A program made the translations under genes and the position numbers. DNA of 43,984 nucleotides from Defluviicoccus sp. Lineage in GTDB: Bacteria > Pseudomonadota > Alphaproteobacteria > MPNO01. This document shows positions 17,223-24,689 of this stretch, one piece after another. Numbering within the stretch: position 1 is the first letter of the stretch; the number at the start of each line of letters is the position of its first letter. The notes below the pieces were generated by a model. That model had not been told where the DNA came from and ran no database searches. It saw nothing but the letters and a program-made list of their open reading frames with translations. The stretch spans positions 1 through 43,984 of the forward strand of contig JAPPGP010000007.1 of NCBI GenBank assembly GCA_028821395.1, written 5' to 3'.

Positions 17223-18176
17223 ATGCGGAATGGAAACTTCGACTTGAATCTGTGCAAGGTTCTGGTCGCCTTGTTCGAAGCACGCAGCGTGACCGGAGCG
17301 GCGGAGAAATTGGGACGGACGCAGTCCGCGGTCAGCAATTCATTGCGCAAACTGCGCGACATAATGGACGACCCGCTCTTCGTCCGAACGGCAGGCGGTC
17401 TGGTGCTCACGCCTAAGGCAAGCGAGATGGAGCAGCAGGCCCGCACCATCATCCATCTGACTGAAACGCTTCTCACCGACAGAGCACCATTCGACCCGGC
17501 GACCGCGGTCGGCCGATTTCGGATCGGCGCTCCTGACCGGCTGGGCCTGCCAGTGATTTTGCCGTGCTTTCAGTCCCTGCATCGAGCCTGTTCCAAGACA
17601 GAGCTTCACTTGATCACGACCGAGCGAGGGAGAGCCCTTTCCCAACTCGACGCGGACGAATTGGATCTCGTCTTCGGATGGATCGAACACCCCCCGGCTC
17701 GTTTCAGCGTCGTGCCGATGTTTCGCGAGAAGTTTGTCTGCCTATGCCGGAAAGGACACCCCATTCTCCGACACGGCCCGCCTCTCGACCTTCCGATGCT
17801 CTTGTCGTTTCCCCATGTGGTGGTCAGCGTCGCCGCGGACAACAAGGCGGCATTCGACTTCGTTCTGGCCCGCATGGGCAAAGAACGCCAGACCGCCGTT
17901 CTGGTGCCGCATTTCCTGATGGTGCCGAGTCTCCTGAAAGAGGGAGAGTTGATCGGCGTCTACACACAAGGAATAGCCGAACGTCTGGCCCGGGACTTCG
18001 ACCTCGTGGCGTACCCCATCTCGGCAACGATCGAGTCTCTGGAGCAATCCATGGTCTGGCACAAACGCTACGAGACCGATCCCAGGCATCGCTGGTTCAG
18101 GGAACAGATGATCTTTGCGTGCCGACAAAGCGACATCGAGTTTGTCACCGATCACCCGGGAGCCCCGGCTGCCTGA
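17223..18176 (+). CDS. LysR-type transcriptional regulator (NodD/PcpR-like)
   Basis: This 317-residue regulator has its winged helix-turn-helix in residues 5-70 (LNLCKVLVALFEARSVTGAA, GRTQSAVSNSLRKLRDIMDD, PLFVRTAGGLVLTPKA). The PLFVRT and DLNL features are typical of the NodD/NahR/LinR branch, which often answers to aromatic compounds or flavonoids. A substrate-binding domain follows from about residue 95, and the WHKRYETDPRHRWFREQM stretch near the C-terminus is also typical of that branch. ATG 17223 is chosen for the standard N-terminal spacing. Its target is not evident. It converges with the minus-strand spermidine-synthase-like gene. Confidence 0.87.
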   Translation: MRNGNFDLNLCKVLVALFEARSVTGAAEKLGRTQSAVSNSLRKLRDIMDDPLFVRTAGGLVLTPKASEMEQQARTIIHLTETLLTDRAPFDPATAVGRFRIGAPDRLGLPVILPCFQSLHRACSKTELHLITTERGRALSQLDADELDLVFGWIEHPPARFSVVPMFREKFVCLCRKGHPILRHGPPLDLPMLLSFPHVVVSVAADNKAAFDFVLARMGKERQTAVLVPHFLMVPSLLKEGELIGVYTQGIAERLARDFDLVAYPISATIESLEQSMVWHKRYETDPRHRWFREQMIFACRQSDIEFVTDHPGAPAA

Positions 18177-18249
18177 TGGGACGCGATCGGCGTCGGCTCG
18201 ATGCAGTCGGGTCGAAGCTGTGCATCGGCGACGCACGAGAGCTGTCGGT

Positions 18250-20448
18250 CTACCACCACCGAAGCAGAGGCAGGATGCTGGTGTAGTCGTCCGTCCAGAC
18301 CCGAACCCGGTCTGGCGATCCGAGCGCGAGCCAGCCGGCGTCGAGATCGAGCGCTCGGAGCGTCGCCTCGTCGCGCGCGAGCACCACCACGCGCGACGAC
18401 AGCGATGGCTGCCGGGGGGACGCGTCCTCCGGCGCTTCGTGGTTCTTGACGCGGGCGGCCAGCCCGAGCTCGTGGGCGAGAGAGGCGAGTACGGGCTCGA
18501 GGTCCAGATAGCGGTTGGAGATGTGCACGGCGAGCACGCCATCGGGGGCAAGAACCCTCAGATAGACCCGAAACGCCTCGATCGTGAGCAGATGCACGGG
18601 GATGGAATCGGAGGAGAAAGTGTCGAGCGCGAGCACGTCCAGCTCCGAAGCCTCGCCCTCCAGGGAGAGCCGGGCGTCGCCGAGGGCGAAGGACGCTTTG
18701 GGCGCGCACTCCGACAGGGCCGCGAAATGCGCGCGGGCGAGCCGCACCACGGCGGGGTCGATCTCGTAGATTCGCAGCCGGTCGCCCGGACGGGCGTAGC
18801 ATGCCAGCGATCCCGTACCGAGCCCCGCAAGACCGATGACCAGCGGCGAAGGGCGGCGGGCCAACGATGTCATCAACTCGTAATAGGGTGATCCGATGCC
18901 GTAATACGTGGTGCGGCTCTCCGGCGAACCGTCGGCCCGCAGCCACTGCTCGCCGTGAAGGGTCGTACCGTGGAAGAATTGCCGGACACCGTCCTTCTCC
19001 ATGATCCGGTACACGCCGAAAAAGGTTCTCTCGCGCGCCAGATGCGCATCGCGACCGAGATTGAGCGCGCTCGGCACCAGGAACACGGCACCCAGGGCGC
19101 AGGCGAGCAGGACGGGACGCGGTCGCATCGCCAGCAGCGCGGGTGCGGCGAGCACGGTCACGCAGAGTCCCGCGCCGGCCAGCAGCGACGACTCCTCGCC
19201 GAACCCCGATGCCGTCGCATGCACGAGAGCAAGCCCTCCCAGCACGAGCGCGAGCGCGACCGATCCCACGACGTAAGGCGCGCGGCCTGGCCTGATCGCC
19301 GCGGCCGGGAGCAGCGCCGCGACCAGCGCCAGCGCGATCGGATGTTCGTAAACGTCGACGAACAGGAGCGGAGCCGCCAGGGCGACGAGCAGTCCTCCCG
19401 CAAGCCCCCCCGTCGACACCAGCAGGTAGAAGCGGGTCAGATCGGAGGCGGGCGGGCGGAGCCGGGCGAGCGCGCCGTGGCAATAGAGGCCGGAGAGAGC
19501 GAAGACGACAAGATGCAGGAGACCGACGGCGAGGATGGTGGGTGCGAGGGCATAGACGATGGCGAGGACGATGAGGCCGGGAGCCATCAGGCGCACGAGA
19601 ACCCGGTGCGGGATCAGCGTGCGCGGCGCGAAGGCATGGATGAAGGTGCCGAGATAGACCGCGAGCGGGACCACCCAGAGGAGGGGCACCGACGCGACGT
19701 CGGTCGCGAGATAGCGGGTGACGGCAAGCAGAAGCCCGCTCGGTACGGCGGAAAGGGCAAGAATGCGCCAGGCCGGCAGCGCGGCTGCCTGCCTCGCCGG
19801 GACGCTGGCGGGCCGAGGGGACACGGCAACGCGGCCCGCGGGCAGGGCGAGCCAAAGGAATGCGAGAAAGGGGGCAAGACCCAGGAGCGCAGCGCTCCAG
19901 CCCCATGCCTGGATTTCCAGACCGAGAGCGGGCTCAAGGAGAAAGGGATAGGCAAGCAGGGCGCCGGCGGAGCCGGCGTTCGACGCGGCGTAGAGGAAAT
20001 ACGGGTCGACCGGGGCCTCGCCGGTGCCCGAACGGGCGAGCCACGCCTGCACCAGCGGGGTCAGGCAGGAAGCCGCCACCACGGCGGGCCCGAGCGCACC
20101 GGCGAGCGTGCCGAGCAGCCAGAGCACGGGAGGCAGGTCGCCGGGAGCGTCCCCCAGCAAGCGCAGCCCACCGATCGGCGCCGCGGCGGCTGCGGCGGCC
20201 CAGAGCAGTCCGAGGACGGCAAGCTGGCCGGCGCGCGGAACGCGCGTCGCGAGCAGGTGCGCGAGGCCATAGCCCGCCAGGACCGCGGCCTGAAAGAAGA
20301 CCATCGCCGTATTCCACACCGCGGGAGAGCCGCCGAGGATCGGCAGCACGCCCCGAACCGACAGCGGCTGGACCCAGAACACCAGCCAGGCCGCGGCGAA
20401 GACGACGACGCCGTAGAGCCCGGCCGGCGGCGCAGCTCGAAACATCAT
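18250..20448 (-). CDS. Membrane protein with fused spermidine-synthase-like domain
   Basis: This 732-residue protein has two parts. Residues 1 to about 430 contain around twelve hydrophobic helices, as in fused MFS/spermidine synthase proteins. Residues about 500-720 form a methyltransferase-like spermidine synthase domain with the SAM-binding GLAGLGTGSLACYA, the acidic strand end RIYEIDPAVV and the DTFSSDSIPVHLLT loop that corresponds to the catalytic region. The reaction of this fused class is not established; aminopropyl transfer to a polyamine or another small molecule is an inference. The start has two adjacent ATGs (20448 and 20445). It lies 243 bases downstream of the LspA-like gene on the same strand and may belong to the same transcript. 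Confidence 0.8.
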   Translation of the reverse strand: MMFRAAPPAGLYGVVVFAAAWLVFWVQPLSVRGVLPILGGSPAVWNTAMVFFQAAVLAGYGLAHLLATRVPRAGQLAVLGLLWAAAAAAAPIGGLRLLGDAPGDLPPVLWLLGTLAGALGPAVVAASCLTPLVQAWLARSGTGEAPVDPYFLYAASNAGSAGALLAYPFLLEPALGLEIQAWGWSAALLGLAPFLAFLWLALPAGRVAVSPRPASVPARQAAALPAWRILALSAVPSGLLLAVTRYLATDVASVPLLWVVPLAVYLGTFIHAFAPRTLIPHRVLVRLMAPGLIVLAIVYALAPTILAVGLLHLVVFALSGLYCHGALARLRPPASDLTRFYLLVSTGGLAGGLLVALAAPLLFVDVYEHPIALALVAALLPAAAIRPGRAPYVVGSVALALVLGGLALVHATASGFGEESSLLAGAGLCVTVLAAPALLAMRPRPVLLACALGAVFLVPSALNLGRDAHLARERTFFGVYRIMEKDGVRQFFHGTTLHGEQWLRADGSPESRTTYYGIGSPYYELMTSLARRPSPLVIGLAGLGTGSLACYARPGDRLRIYEIDPAVVRLARAHFAALSECAPKASFALGDARLSLEGEASELDVLALDTFSSDSIPVHLLTIEAFRVYLRVLAPDGVLAVHISNRYLDLEPVLASLAHELGLAARVKNHEAPEDASPRQPSLSSRVVVLARDEATLRALDLDAGWLALGSPDRVRVWTDDYTSILPLLRWW

Positions 20449-20691
20449 CGTCCTCTCGGCGCTGGCGCGGCGGCACGGCGAACGAATGCGCGGCCTATCG
20501 AGAAGTCGGAGCTTGGCGGCCCGCCTTCGACGCTCGGGTCAGGGGGCCGCCAAAGTCGTTCGCCCGGGGACCCGCGGGGTGCGACTCATCCGCGAAGCCC
20601 GTGCGTGCTCATCTTCGGGGTCGCGCTCGGCCGGTCCGCTGACCGAAATGCGTGGACGGAATGCGCACCCGAGGAGGCCTCGCGGCGGCCT
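20449..20691. other. Intergenic gap with inverted repeat
   Basis: This 243-base gap lies between the LspA-like gene and the spermidine-synthase-like gene. It contains the 10-bp inverted repeat listed at 20513-20553. No small gene is convincing. Confidence 0.4.
20513..20553. repeat. 10-bp perfect inverted repeat, possible attenuator
   Basis: TTGGCGGCCC (20513-20522) and GGGCCGCCAA (20544-20553) are perfectly complementary arms with a 21-base loop. It lies after lspA and before the next minus-strand gene. There is no T-run, so termination would not be classical. Confidence 0.45.
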
Positions 20692-21219
20692 TCACACCGG
20701 TCGCCGCCGCCCGTGCCTGCGCTGCACCTGGCGTCGGATCAGGACCGTGGACAGCAGCATCAGGCCCGTCAGCATCGCGAGGTCCGCGATGTTCATGTAG
20801 AGCCACTTGTCCTGGACGAACGGCCCGAACGCGAGGTAGTCCACCACCGCACCACGGCCACGGTCGATCAGGTTGCCTGTCAGCCCCCCCAGCGCTACGG
20901 CGAGTCCCGCGGCGACCGCCGCGCACCGCGCGGTCGCCATTCGGAAGACCGCGCCGAGCGCTACCGGCAACAGCAGCATCCAGTGAACGAGCCCCATCTC
21001 GAATACCGGCACCAGACCGAGGAACAGTCCGCGGTTGTGGATCACCCTCAGGTGAAACCACGACGCAACGGTCACCGGCTCGACTAGGGATAGTTGTGCC
21101 CAAGCCTTGACCGCGAAATCGCCGAACGCAATCCCGACGCAAAGCACGACGGGCCACAGCCGAACCCGGGGGGAGCGGGCGACGCCGGGTCCCCACGGGC
21201 CTTCCTGAACGCGACGCAA
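20692..21219 (-). CDS. lspA: Signal peptidase II (LspA) homologue within the pilus locus
   Basis: LspA is the inner-membrane aspartic protease that removes signal peptides from prolipoproteins. The family motifs are visible: GIAFGDFAVKAWAQ at the first helix, VIHNRGLFLGL, and the catalytic block with GNLIDRGRGAVVDY and NIAD carrying the two aspartates, in four hydrophobic segments. The length is 175 residues with start TTG 21219; the exact start is uncertain because no strong ribosome binding site is seen. Only 24 bases separate it from the Flp pilin stop, so they are probably co-transcribed. Housekeeping lspA normally sits beside ileS, so this is likely a second, locus-specific copy. The neighbouring secretin has a lipobox and is a plausible substrate. 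Confidence 0.75.
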   Translation of the reverse strand: MRRVQEGPWGPGVARSPRVRLWPVVLCVGIAFGDFAVKAWAQLSLVEPVTVASWFHLRVIHNRGLFLGLVPVFEMGLVHWMLLLPVALGAVFRMATARCAAVAAGLAVALGGLTGNLIDRGRGAVVDYLAFGPFVQDKWLYMNIADLAMLTGLMLLSTVLIRRQVQRRHGRRRPV

Positions 21220-21243
21220 CGCGACATCGTTAGCGAGGACGGG

Positions 21244-21453
21244 CTATGGCTTCTTCGCCGTGACTGTACCGACCGCGGTTTTATCGACCGAGTCGCCGAC
21301 GGTCTTGAGGGCCTTCGTGATATTGTCGCCAAAGGTCGCCAGCGCGCCGCCGACGGCGACGGCGATGATTCCGACGAGGATGGCATATTCGAGAGCGCTG
21401 ACGGCCCGTGTCTGACGGACGAAGCGGACGAACGACCGGATGCTCTGTTTCAT
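21244..21453 (-). CDS. flp: Flp/Fap-type IVb pilin
   Basis: This 69-residue protein is the major Tad pilin. A short basic leader (MKQSIRSFVRFVRQTRA) is followed by the type IVb signature VSALEYAILVGIIAVAVGGAL, with glutamate at position +5 and tyrosine at +6 of the mature form, then a short C-terminal tail. Cleavage would fall between Ala and Val; most Flp pilins have Gly at -1, so alanine there is a variation. The prepilin peptidase would be the CpaA protein at 37803-38276. ATG 21453 is preceded by GGAGA. A good promoter lies 67-95 bases upstream, and a hairpin insulates it from the secretin gene. Confidence 0.88.
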   Translation of the reverse strand: MKQSIRSFVRFVRQTRAVSALEYAILVGIIAVAVGGALATFGDNITKALKTVGDSVDKTAVGTVTAKKP

Positions 21454-21519
21454 GCGAGTTCTCCGTGTAGATGGACAAACAAATCGAGGCTGCTTGCGCG
21501 GCCACCGAGCGATGGCACT

Positions 21520-21548
21520 TGTATAGAGAGAATCAATTTGAGTGACAA
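21520..21548 (-). promoter_or_regulatory. Sigma-70-like promoter of flp
   Basis: On the minus strand TTGTCA (21548-21543) and TATACA (21525-21520) are separated by exactly 17 bases. Both boxes are close to consensus, and transcription would start about 60 bases before the flp start codon. This gives pilin its own promoter, as expected for a protein needed in high amounts. Confidence 0.6.
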
Positions 21549-21590
21549 GACATATTTGTAACGAAAATGTAAGAAAGACGCCGCTGAGCG

Positions 21591-21616
21591 GCCGGGCGGG
21601 CGAATCGCCGCCCGGC
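21591..21616 (-). terminator. Hairpin after the secretin gene, likely terminator
   Basis: GCCGGGCGG (21591-21599) and CCGCCCGGC (21608-21616) are perfect 9-bp arms with an 8-base loop. On the minus strand the hairpin lies about 145 bases after the secretin stop and is followed, after a short gap, by a T-rich stretch (CTTTCTTACATTTT). It probably stops the secretin transcript before flp. Confidence 0.5.
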
Positions 21617-21761
21617 GTTCGTCGTTTCCCGGTTGCGGGGCCGGGCCTTCCCGCGCAGCGGCGCGCCCGCGACCCGCGTTCGAGGGTTCGGCGCGTTCCG
21701 GCTGGGCGCCCTCTGCACGGACGCGGGCGGCGCGGTGACGGTGCCGGGGAATGCGGCGGAT

Positions 21762-23921
21762 TCAGTAGTGGTAGCCGCGCACCCTGCGCGACGGCGGCGC
21801 CTCGCCGTCGTCGGGATCGACGCCCGGCCGCACCAGCCGGGCGGTGACGATCACGATCAGCTCAAGCTCCTCCGAGCGGATCGAGCGATGGCCGAACAGC
21901 GCACCCAGCACCGGGATGTCCTTCGCCACGGGCACGCCCAGCTCACGGGTGTCCGAAGAGTTCCGGAACAGACCCGCGATGACGATCGATTCGCCGTTGC
22001 CCACCTCGACGGTCGTCTCGGCGCGGCGCACGTTGATCACCGGAATGTTGACCCCCACGACCTGAACGGACTGGTTCAGGGAAGGCTCGGAGACTTCCGG
22101 ACGAACTTTCAACACGATCCTGCCGGTGTCGACGACAGTCGGCACGAAATCGAGCAGGATGCCGTATTTCTTGTATTCGAATATGATCACCCCGTCCTCG
22201 AACCCGGTCGGGAGCGGGTATTCGCCGCCCGAGAAGAAGGACGCCGCCTCGCCGGAGACCGCGGTGACATTCGGCCGCGCCAGCACATTCGCGAGGCCCG
22301 CCCTGGCCAGCGCGTCGATCATCCCCGCGATCATGGTGTTTGCGGTCTGCCGTCCGAAGAACAGACCGGGCGAGACCTGGCCATCGACCATCGCGGGGGC
22401 AAAGTCGCCGATAGCGGCTGCACCGAGCGGTCCGCTGGTGGCAAGCCGTCCGATGCGGAATCCGAACAGGCCGCTGCCCGGTGCCCGAAACGCCTCCCAA
22501 TTGATGCCGAGGTCCTCTGTAGCGGAGCGCTGGACCTCCGCGATCTGGACCTCCAGGTTCACCTGCTGGGTGCCCGGGATCTGCAGCCGGTTGTCCACCG
22601 GCGTATCCTTGGGAAGCGTGCCCGCGGCCAGGCTCAGCGCGCGTTCCACCAGCGCTGCCGAGCCTACTTCGCCGGACAGCGATATCCCGCGGGCGACGCG
22701 CCGGACGCGGATGCCCTCCAGCTCCGGTTCATCGGCAAGTAACGCCTGAAGCGGTTGGATATCGAGGCCCACCGACACGATACGATCACCGACCCATCCG
22801 TTCTCTCCCAGAACCGTCACCGACGTGCGACCGACGCCCTTGCCGATGACATAGACCACGTCGGGCGCCAAGAGCTGCACGTCGGCGACCTCCGGCGCGG
22901 CAACCAGGACCGAGGTCGCGTCTCCCTCGAGAACGAAGCGCTGGCTCTCTCCGATGGCCAGCGACATTGTCCTGGGCGGAGGTCTCTTGGGCGTTGGCAC
23001 GACCGTTCTCGCCTGTCGGGGCGCCGGCCGCCGGCCCGCCCCCTCGGGCGTACCGGCCGGTCTCACGGCCTGCCTGCTCCCGGTCGAGGGAATCCCGGGG
23101 TCAGGCCGGTCGCTCAGGCGCAGCAGGACGGCCGAAGACTGCGTCGGTTCGAAGCGTTCGACGGGGGTCGTCCGCTCGGCGGAGCTCGACAGGCGCAGCA
23201 CCAGCGCACGCCGCATCCTTCGAGAGTCCTCGATCAGCCGCGCAAGCGCCGCGCCGTCGCCGTCCAACCAGTATGACGGATCGTGTTGGGCATGGTTCGC
23301 CGCCGCATCCTGGATACGTCCGGCGGCCAACAGCATCCGCACCAGATTTGCCGCGATCCTCGGATCTCCCGAGGAGAGCCGGAGAGCCTCGCCATAGCTC
23401 GCCTCGGCCGACCGGTAATCCATTGCGAGCGTGTCGAGTACCGCGATGGCGTTGGCGACCGATGCAGCCAATGGCGTATCCGGTTCGAGCGCACGCGCTC
23501 TCTGCAAGCGTTGCCGCGCCAAGTCCATCTCGCCCTGCGCCAGCGCCGCTCGAGCGGCGCCCAGCATCGCCTGCGCCCCGGTGGCGGGCCGTTCGCGTCC
23601 GAGCTCCGCTGCTTCGAGGAAATATGCTTCCGCGGCCGCGTGCTCGTTCGAGCGCAAGGCGATATGGCCGAGTCCCAGCCTGGGCTCCGCCGCGTCGCCG
23701 AAACGCCGGGTGAGTGACAGGTAAAGCCGGCGGGCGACGACAGGCTGCCCGGCTGCGAGAGCCGCCTCCGCCACTGACAGATTGCTCCGCAATTCGCGCT
23801 CGCGGGTAAGGGAATCGCCTGGCGCAAACTCGACCAGGCAAGAACCGAGCGGACAGAGTAGCAAGGCGACGGTCATCGCCCGCAGGGGCCTGGCAAACGG
23901 CGGACTCAGGTCTCGGCTCAT
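21762..23921 (-). CDS. Tad secretin fused to an N-terminal TPR lipoprotein (TadD-RcpA/CpaC fusion)
   Basis: This 719-residue protein combines two normally separate Tad components. A lipoprotein signal peptide ends at the lipobox Leu25-Gly-Ser-Cys28. Residues about 35-215 are helical TPR repeats like the pilotin-type TadD. A proline/arginine-rich linker (about 225-300) leads to the pilus-secretin N-terminal domain (LAIGESQRFVLEGDATSVLV, about 310-390), a BON-like segment and the secretin domain (about 440-700; RPNVTAVSGEAASFFSGGEY, VPVAKDIPVLGALF). It would form the outer-membrane channel for the Flp pilus, self-targeted by its lipid. ATG 23921 gives a compact signal peptide; an upstream start at 23972 would place extra residues before it. 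It is transcribed divergently from the rest of the locus. Confidence 0.85.
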   Translation of the reverse strand: MSRDLSPPFARPLRAMTVALLLCPLGSCLVEFAPGDSLTRERELRSNLSVAEAALAAGQPVVARRLYLSLTRRFGDAAEPRLGLGHIALRSNEHAAAEAYFLEAAELGRERPATGAQAMLGAARAALAQGEMDLARQRLQRARALEPDTPLAASVANAIAVLDTLAMDYRSAEASYGEALRLSSGDPRIAANLVRMLLAAGRIQDAAANHAQHDPSYWLDGDGAALARLIEDSRRMRRALVLRLSSSAERTTPVERFEPTQSSAVLLRLSDRPDPGIPSTGSRQAVRPAGTPEGAGRRPAPRQARTVVPTPKRPPPRTMSLAIGESQRFVLEGDATSVLVAAPEVADVQLLAPDVVYVIGKGVGRTSVTVLGENGWVGDRIVSVGLDIQPLQALLADEPELEGIRVRRVARGISLSGEVGSAALVERALSLAAGTLPKDTPVDNRLQIPGTQQVNLEVQIAEVQRSATEDLGINWEAFRAPGSGLFGFRIGRLATSGPLGAAAIGDFAPAMVDGQVSPGLFFGRQTANTMIAGMIDALARAGLANVLARPNVTAVSGEAASFFSGGEYPLPTGFEDGVIIFEYKKYGILLDFVPTVVDTGRIVLKVRPEVSEPSLNQSVQVVGVNIPVINVRRAETTVEVGNGESIVIAGLFRNSSDTRELGVPVAKDIPVLGALFGHRSIRSEELELIVIVTARLVRPGVDPDDGEAPPSRRVRGYHY

Positions 23922-24190
23922 CGGCTGCTCGGATCCGGCTCCGTATCGGGCCGACGGCAAACGTCGGGCCACGCGCCACGCAGATGGCGTTGAATCAAAC
24001 AGTTAGGTCGCGTTTCTTGAATTAGTCCGTTAACAACGGCCAGAACATGGACTGAAGAAAACGATTTGTAAACAGGATCATTTCCGAATATCCAATAGAT
24101 CGGCCCCCGCAGGTTGCGGGAGAACCACGAGCCTCGGAGGCGATCGATGCCCGTTGGGCCCTGCAGGCGGGCATCCTCTGGAGTGGAGAG
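23922..24190. promoter_or_regulatory. Divergent promoter region of the Tad locus
   Basis: The 269 bases between the secretin gene and the plus-strand operon are AT-rich around 23995-24110, unlike the surroundings. They contain the dyad CCGTT-AAC-AACGG at 24027-24039, a candidate operator placed between the two divergent transcripts. Possible -35 elements TTGAAT (24017) and TTGTAA (24066) lack clear -10 partners. Confidence 0.45.
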
Positions 24191-24649
24191 ATGACGAACG
24201 AACGGACAAGAACCCGGGCCACCTGCAACCGCCGGAGCAAAGAACGCGCCGGTCGGCGACCGCTGAGTGCCGGCGCCGCGTTTCTGGCCGGGGCCCTCTG
24301 CGTCGCTTGTCACGAGCCGCTCGCCGTTCGGAACCCGTTCCACGGCGCGCCCGCGCAATCCGCCGCCGCGCTCGACACCAAGACGCTCCAGGTCCTGACA
24401 CGCCACCGGGCACTCCAGGCGGTGCGGCGAACCTGTCCCGCGCCTTCGCCCCCCGGAGGGATCCGGAGTCAGCCGGGTCTCGGGCCCCCCGAAATCGGCA
24501 AGCCCTCGGGAGATCCGTGCGCAACGTCCCGGCCTCCACCGGTCGCCAGTCATGGCGGCACCCTGAACGCTTACCGCCGGTGGGTGGACGACCGGGTCCG
24601 CGACCTGCCCGATCCCTCGAAGACGGCGACCCGAGCGGGCGCCAACTGA
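24191..24649 (+). CDS. Small exported, probably lipidated protein of unknown function at the CpaD position
   Basis: I do not recognise a family. The 152-residue product begins with a basic region (residues 1-23), then a hydrophobic stretch LSAGAAFLAGALCVAC, where Cys40 could be a lipobox cysteine (CVAC, with an unusual residue at -3). The rest is proline- and arginine-rich with three further cysteines. The ATG has an excellent ribosome binding site, GGAGTGGAGAG, so translation is well supported. It is the first gene of the plus-strand Tad operon, 40 bases before the first tadZ. In Caulobacter-type loci the lipoprotein CpaD lies between cpaC and cpaE; the end NAYRRWVDDRVRDLPDPS is faintly CpaD-like, but that link is only positional. 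Confidence 0.6.
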   Translation: MTNERTRTRATCNRRSKERAGRRPLSAGAAFLAGALCVACHEPLAVRNPFHGAPAQSAAALDTKTLQVLTRHRALQAVRRTCPAPSPPGGIRSQPGLGPPEIGKPSGDPCATSRPPPVASHGGTLNAYRRWVDDRVRDLPDPSKTATRAGAN

Positions 24650-24689
24650 GGCGAGAGAGAGACGGACCGCCGGCAGAGAATCACAGAGA

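Larger units (their letters stand above)
21454..21761. other. Regulatory region between the secretin gene and flp
   Basis: This stretch of about 308 bases holds no gene. On the minus strand it contains, in order, the hairpin that probably ends the secretin transcript and the flp promoter. It is notably AT-rich around 21520-21580 compared with the rest of the window. Confidence 0.6.

Noticed and set aside
18955..21087. Long plus-strand frame opposite the spermidine-synthase-like and LspA genes
   Set aside because: The composition (Arg, Gly, Glu, Gln-rich, no domains) is typical of an antisense shadow; the minus strand encodes clear motifs.
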